Source: JBNKFV01 sp050289485 (lineage in GTDB: Bacteria; Pseudomonadota; Gammaproteobacteria; Pseudomonadales; Cellvibrionaceae). Taken from it: 64,000 nucleotides of DNA. Numbering within the stretch: the first letter of the stretch is position 1; each line of letters opens with the position of its first letter. The notes below the pieces were generated by a model. That model ran no database searches. It was not told where the DNA came from and was given only the letters and a program-made list of their open reading frames with translations. The stretch spans positions 1 through 64,000 of the forward strand of contig JBNKFV010000002.1 in assembly GCA_050289485.1 (NCBI GenBank), in the 5' to 3' direction. Made by a program: the position numbers and the translations under genes. This document shows positions 60,137-64,000 of the stretch, in pieces.

Positions 60137-60478
60137 TCACTGTTCTGCCATATCAAAACAGCATTCCATAAATTGCCATTTCTGCCCGGCCGGTGTATTG
60201 GGAAGCTGTTGCTGGTACTTATCCATCAGTGTTTCCCACTCCTGGCAGGCCGGGTCCAGCCGCAGATACGCTTGAAAGGCCTCATCGGGATTGTAGCTGT
60301 CTACGGTTTGCAGCAACATGAAAAGACGATTACCCAACAGGTAAATTTTCATATCGATAACACCAGCCTGTTTCAAACTGGCCAACACCTGCGGCCAGAC
60401 ATTCTGGTGATGTTTTTTGTACTCGGCAATCAGCGTTGGGTCGTCTTGCAGGTCGAGAGTGAGTGCATACTGTTTCAT
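60137..60478 (-). CDS. L-rhamnose/L-fucose mutarotase family protein
   Basis: 113 residues from the ATG at 60478 (MKQYALTLDLQDDPTLIAEY). PF05336-type mutarotase with YKKHHQNVWPQVLASLKQAG, DMKIYLLGNRLFMLLQTVD, and EWETLMDKYQQQLP. These proteins interconvert the anomers of L-rhamnose or L-fucose, feeding the right anomer to the 1-dehydrogenase. The frame extends to 60535 but starts inside the next gene. Ends 11 bases before the lactonase ATG. Confidence 0.9.
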   Translation of the reverse strand: MKQYALTLDLQDDPTLIAEYKKHHQNVWPQVLASLKQAGVIDMKIYLLGNRLFMLLQTVDSYNPDEAFQAYLRLDPACQEWETLMDKYQQQLPNTPAGQKWQFMECCFDMAEQ

Positions 60479-60507
60479 CGCGCCAAATGTCCTTGGAAAC
60501 GTTTGCT

Positions 60508-61632
60508 CTATAGTAAATGGTGTCGCTCTAAACACGAGCGTAATAAGGGTAACTGCTGTTCCGACATGCCAGCGGGTCGTTGCTTCCAGATAGGCAGTAG
60601 TCTGCGTTCGATTTTAGTCGCGTGATTTTGCGCAATGTCGGCGAGTTTATGTTCCAGGAATGGATTCAAAAACCGCTCGCGAACGGTTTGCGCATAGGCC
60701 GGTATATCTTCATTGAGACCCATGGACTCGAGTATGGGAATCACTTCCGTTTGTAAAAGTTTCTCCAGTGCACCGCGTAAGTTGTCATCCTGCATGGCTT
60801 GATAGACAGTGCTGACATCGGTGCGTTCCTGTTGCTGCCAAAGGTCAACCAGAAAGGTATGCGACAGATTTAAAATTCCGAGTTTCAGCCACTCCAGGGG
60901 CGCTAATGATTTCACAACACGAATGGCCGGGTGCTGGCAGGGTAGGGTTAATCCAGGCTGGTCTTCAATGGCCCAGAGGGCATAGGGTTCAGCCACTGCG
61001 CCAATGGGCTCAATGGCTTGCGAAACGATGCGGTCGACTAGAGAGTTAACCCAGATGCATTCAGTCGTTAGCCATTGTATGAATGTGCTGGGCAGCTGCC
61101 AGCTGCTGGCAAGATCCAGCACAATACTTTTCAGTACATCACCATTATTCGCGATTAACTCGCAGGGCATGATGACAATGGCTTTGCCGCTGTATTCATA
61201 GCGGGCGAACAGCAAAGACAACAGCTTGGTGGGAAAGCTCCGTGGGGGTTGATCACCCGGCCGGTCGCTATCTACGAGTTGATAGCCGGCGTCGGCGGTG
61301 TTGGAGACAACATGGGAGGCACGTTGGCAGAACAGCTCAACGATACGCGGCCAATCGGTATCTGCCTGAAAAGCAGATTCGATGCTGTTGATGTGTTCCT
61401 CTTGATTGATAATCTCACCCGCGGCTAAACCCTGAATGCGTATTGGATAGGTTTTCGAAGCATTCATTGCGGCGACGCGACGCCGTCCAGACTCACTGTT
61501 TGACGTTTGTACGACGGCGACCGGGGCGGAGGAGTGCCCGGCTGCAATAGACTGTCCGACGAAATAGTCGACGTGGGCCTGTAGAAAACGGCTGGTACCG
61601 AATTGCACGATGATAGGGGTATTAGAAGGCAT
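60508..61632 (-). CDS. Mannitol dehydrogenase family oxidoreductase, tagaturonate-reductase-like
   Basis: 374 residues. The blocks IIVQFGTSRFLQAHVDYFVG, VVQTSNSESGRRRVAAMNAS, KAIVIMPCELIANNGDVLKS, CIWVNSLVDRIV and LKLGILNLSHTFLVDLW identify the mannitol dehydrogenase / fructuronate-tagaturonate reductase family, with the catalytic Lys in WLKLGILN. It begins 3 bases after the LgoD-like gene, which would produce the tagaturonate-type substrate. The true substrate is not known; reduction at C5 to a D-altronate-type sugar acid fits the neighbour. Confidence 0.8.
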   Translation of the reverse strand: MPSNTPIIVQFGTSRFLQAHVDYFVGQSIAAGHSSAPVAVVQTSNSESGRRRVAAMNASKTYPIRIQGLAAGEIINQEEHINSIESAFQADTDWPRIVELFCQRASHVVSNTADAGYQLVDSDRPGDQPPRSFPTKLLSLLFARYEYSGKAIVIMPCELIANNGDVLKSIVLDLASSWQLPSTFIQWLTTECIWVNSLVDRIVSQAIEPIGAVAEPYALWAIEDQPGLTLPCQHPAIRVVKSLAPLEWLKLGILNLSHTFLVDLWQQQERTDVSTVYQAMQDDNLRGALEKLLQTEVIPILESMGLNEDIPAYAQTVRERFLNPFLEHKLADIAQNHATKIERRLLPIWKQRPAGMSEQQLPLLRSCLERHHLL

Positions 61633-61634
61633 AG

Positions 61635-62648
61635 TTATAGTTCCACAACTGCTTTGATTACGCCGCTGTTAGGCGCTGACCAGACGGGGAGAAGTTCTGT
61701 CAGCTGGTTGAAGTCGCCCCGATGGGTAATCATCGGTGAGGCCGCAACCGAACCTTTTTGCAGGCAGTTAACCACGTGCCGGAAATCTTCCGGCGTTGCG
61801 TTACGACTGCCGAGCAACGTGAGTTCCCGTTTGTGGAACTCCGGGTCGGAAAACGAGATGTCGGCTTTGACGATGCTGACAAAGACATAGCTGCCGCCAT
61901 GGGCAACCCACTCAAAACCGGCCATCATGGCTTTGGGATTGCCGGTAGCGTCTATCACTATCTGAGGATAATCGCCGTTGGTTAAGTGTTCCAGTCGGGC
62001 TTTTACATCGTCGCCAGCGTGTATCACTTCATCGACGCCCAGGGAGTCCTGGCAAAACTGTAAACGCTCCTGGTTCATATCCAACGCGATAACGCGAGCG
62101 CCCTGTACCTTGGCGAACTGCATAATGCCCATGCCGATGGGGCCGGCGCCAACGGCCAATACCGTGGCTCCCGCCTGCACGTTGGCGCGGCGCACGGCAT
62201 GCGCACCAATCGCCAGGCATTCCACCAATGCGAGTTGGTCAAGCGTGAGGTTTTCGGCGACCACCACATGGTCTTCCGGCACGGCAAGGTATTCACACAT
62301 GCCGCCGTCGAGGTGAACCCCAATGACTTGCATGTTGGTACAACAGTTGGTTTTTCCGTGACGGCAGGCGATGCAGGTTCCGCATTCCATATAGGGAATT
62401 ATGTAGGCAGCCTTGCCTGGGGTTAGCGACACACCCTGGCCCACGGATTCGATAATGCCAGCCAGTTCATGCCCGAGGACTCTCGGGTATTGAAAATACG
62501 GCTGATTACCCGCAAACGCATGAATGTCGGTGCCACAAATGCCTATGCGCTTAATCTTTATCAGCACTTCCCCCGGTTGGGGTGTTGGCTTGGGTGCGGT
62601 GCTCATTACCATCTGGCCAGGTTGCATACAGACAACGGTTTTCATCAT
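61635..62648 (-). CDS. Zinc-dependent dehydrogenase, L-galactonate 5-dehydrogenase (LgoD)-like
   Basis: 337 residues. Medium-chain dehydrogenase with the catalytic zinc site RIGICGTDIHAFAGNQPYFQ, YPRVLGHE, the structural zinc cysteines CGTCIACRHGKTNCC, NAD-binding AVGAGPIGMGIMQFA, and SFSDPEFHKRELTLLGSRNA followed by TPEDF. These blocks are almost those of E. coli LgoD, which oxidises L-galactonate at C5 to D-tagaturonate. L-fuconate is 6-deoxy-L-galactonate, so it is an alternative substrate. First gene of the minus-strand sugar operon. Confidence 0.85.
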   Translation of the reverse strand: MMKTVVCMQPGQMVMSTAPKPTPQPGEVLIKIKRIGICGTDIHAFAGNQPYFQYPRVLGHELAGIIESVGQGVSLTPGKAAYIIPYMECGTCIACRHGKTNCCTNMQVIGVHLDGGMCEYLAVPEDHVVVAENLTLDQLALVECLAIGAHAVRRANVQAGATVLAVGAGPIGMGIMQFAKVQGARVIALDMNQERLQFCQDSLGVDEVIHAGDDVKARLEHLTNGDYPQIVIDATGNPKAMMAGFEWVAHGGSYVFVSIVKADISFSDPEFHKRELTLLGSRNATPEDFRHVVNCLQKGSVAASPMITHRGDFNQLTELLPVWSAPNSGVIKAVVEL

Positions 62649-62715
62649 TGCGGTTGTGACTCTTTTTAATGGCTTTCGTTGTGATTTATCAGTTCTCGGT
62701 TATGTGTAGCGAGTG

Positions 62716-63672
62716 TTACAAAAGTTTGTTTTGCTTGAACCAGGTGGTCAGAGAGGTGAACCAGTCAAAGGAATGTCGCATGCCAAAGCCGTGTCCTCCG
62801 TAGGGTACGAGAATTAACTCGCCCTGAATGTGGTGCTGCGCTAGTGCCTGGGTGTATAGCAGCGAGTTTGCCACCGGGACGATCGGATCGTCGCTGGCAT
62901 GTACGATAAAGGCGGAGGGGGTTGACTCGGTGATTTGCGTTTCATTGGAATACCACTGAACATCGTCAGCGTCTGGCTCGGCACCCAGCAGGCCCTGTCG
63001 AGAGCCGTTGTGGGTTATTCCGTCCTTCATACTGATAACCGGATAAAGCAAAATTTGAAAGTCCGGTCTGAGGTTGGCGTTCTTGTGTGCTTCCTGTACG
63101 GGGTGGTCGAAGTGCGTTGCGGCTGACGATGCCAGGTGACCTCCCGCAGAAAAGCCCATGACCCCAATTTTGTTCGGGTCCAGTTGCCACTGATCACTGT
63201 TGCTGCGTACAAAGTGGATGGCCTGCTGCGCATCTTGCAGGGGGCCGTACATTCTGTTGGTCATGGTGTTGTCACTGGGCGTTCTGTATTTTACGACAAA
63301 CGCCGTAATACCCAAGCCATTCAGGCGCTCTGCAACGTCGTATCCTTCTTTGATAATAGAGACCCCCCAGTAGCCACCACCGGGGAAGATAATGACGGCG
63401 GTCCCGTTGGCTTTTTCGGGATCTGCAGGGTAAATGCTGATGGTCGGTTGATTGATGTTGCCGATGAACAGATTCGGTGTTTGCTGATTACTATAGACTT
63501 CTTGATCGGGCCGTTTGATTTCACCTGGTATGGCGCCGTCGTAAAGATCGACAACCTGCACGGTTTGAGGGTGTTGATCGCTGTTGTCGGCTTGAATGCC
63601 CGCGCCGGTAAGGGTGCTGCATGCGCTCAGTGAGACAATACAGGTTAGACAGAGAATAATTGCGTTTTTCAT
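62716..63672 (-). CDS. Lipoprotein alpha/beta-hydrolase, probable carbohydrate esterase
   Basis: 318 residues. The signal peptide ends in the lipobox LSAC, so it is anchored in a membrane. Hydrolase core: oxyanion IIFPGGGYWGV, nucleophile Ser in MGFSAGGHLASSAA, acid Asp in HASDDPIVPVANS, and His in PYGGHGFGMR. It resembles sugar acetyl esterases of the xylan/pectin group. It could remove acetyl groups from an algal polysaccharide before fucose release (inference). Confidence 0.85.
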   Translation of the reverse strand: MKNAIILCLTCIVSLSACSTLTGAGIQADNSDQHPQTVQVVDLYDGAIPGEIKRPDQEVYSNQQTPNLFIGNINQPTISIYPADPEKANGTAVIIFPGGGYWGVSIIKEGYDVAERLNGLGITAFVVKYRTPSDNTMTNRMYGPLQDAQQAIHFVRSNSDQWQLDPNKIGVMGFSAGGHLASSAATHFDHPVQEAHKNANLRPDFQILLYPVISMKDGITHNGSRQGLLGAEPDADDVQWYSNETQITESTPSAFIVHASDDPIVPVANSLLYTQALAQHHIQGELILVPYGGHGFGMRHSFDWFTSLTTWFKQNKLL

Positions 63673-64000
63673 TCTTTTCCTCCGCCCTGATTCATGGCTG
63701 TTTGAGTCAAGGCTTGGTTTTATTGTTTGCTATCGGTACGGTTTTGCAGGTGTAATCTCAGCTGGTTGCACGGTAACAGCGCCTTCTACTTTCCAGTCGG
63801 GCAGGCAGCCCATAGGTTCTGGTTTTGATTATCACCTATGGTCCTCGCAATACGCTCCTCTGAGAGCCTGGCAGAGCCGCAAGATAGCATTATATGTAAA
63901 CGTTTACAATTTGGTGCGGACTCCCTCTGTCGATTACGGGATAGCCTCAGTGGCGGTGCCTGGCAATGCTATTTCTTAAAGTATGATAGTATGGCGCAAG
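63673..64000. other. Right-edge intergenic region
   Basis: No gene is supported in these 328 bases, which hold the esterase promoter and the operator at 63895. A TATGAT hexamer lies near 63981, possibly the -10 of a plus-strand gene beyond the window. Confidence 0.4.
63895..63908. promoter_or_regulatory. LacI-family type operator
   Basis: TGTAAACGTTTACA is a perfect 14-bp palindrome centred on CG, the shape of LacI/GalR operators. It lies about 220 bases before the esterase start and close to the window end, so it may also control a plus-strand gene outside. No LacI gene is in the window. Confidence 0.65.

Noticed and set aside
1..64000. tRNA, rRNA, CRISPR or insertion sequence
   Set aside because: No cloverleaf, spaced repeat array or transposase frame was recognised; a tRNAscan or ISfinder search would settle it.

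Overview
The window looks like chromosome of an aerobic, probably marine gammaproteobacterium. This is inferred from gene content: an FNR with the E. coli cysteine layout, BolA, RdgC, MetE/MetR, RNase II, TrhO and TrhP, many TonB-dependent receptors, and a deoxy-sugar catabolic cluster of the kind used on algal polysaccharides. A Cellvibrionales-type bacterium is a reasonable guess but not proven. No tRNA, rRNA, CRISPR array or intact insertion sequence was seen.

Left part (1-18984), accessory. A partial ornithine-cyclodeaminase-family gene faces an AraC regulator. Next come an ECF sigma / FecR / STN-type TonB receptor operon and a secreted c-type cytochrome. On the other strand is a second sigma/FecR pair whose receptor survives only as a C-terminal scrap, followed by HupE and its membrane-anchor partner. 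Two DUF6644 membrane proteins face a TonB-receptor operon (DUF6152, lipoprotein, receptor, a beta-lactamase-fold protein lacking its catalytic serine, and a Tat-exported propeller-like protein). Several of these proteins fit a metal or redox theme, but no substrate can be read from the sequence.

Middle part (19359-48854), mostly conserved core: HxpB-like phosphatase, metE, a CheX-like gene, metR, rnb, rlmA, tadA, mltF, purL, fklB, a DEAD-box helicase, bolA, trhO, rdgC, fnr, trhP, a diguanylate cyclase and a ComFB-like protein. Decayed genes lie among them: a GNAT acetyltransferase after metR and a histidine kinase next to trhP.

Right part (49540-64000), a catabolic cluster. It has a FadR-like regulator with two winged-helix domains, a two-piece UxaA-type dehydratase, an aldo/keto reductase, an SDR, a fucose permease, LutABC, an FAH-family hydrolase, an L-fuconolactonase-type amidohydrolase, a sugar mutarotase, a mannitol-dehydrogenase-family protein, an LgoD-like dehydrogenase and a lipoprotein esterase. 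Together they spell the non-phosphorylating L-fucose route to pyruvate and L-lactate, with LutABC consuming the lactate. The enolase-type L-fuconate dehydratase is absent and the UxaA pair probably replaces it. The LgoD and UxaB-like enzymes could feed L-galactonate into the same dehydratase. Two related 22-bp operators, before the regulator and before the UxaA pair, suggest autoregulation and sugar control.
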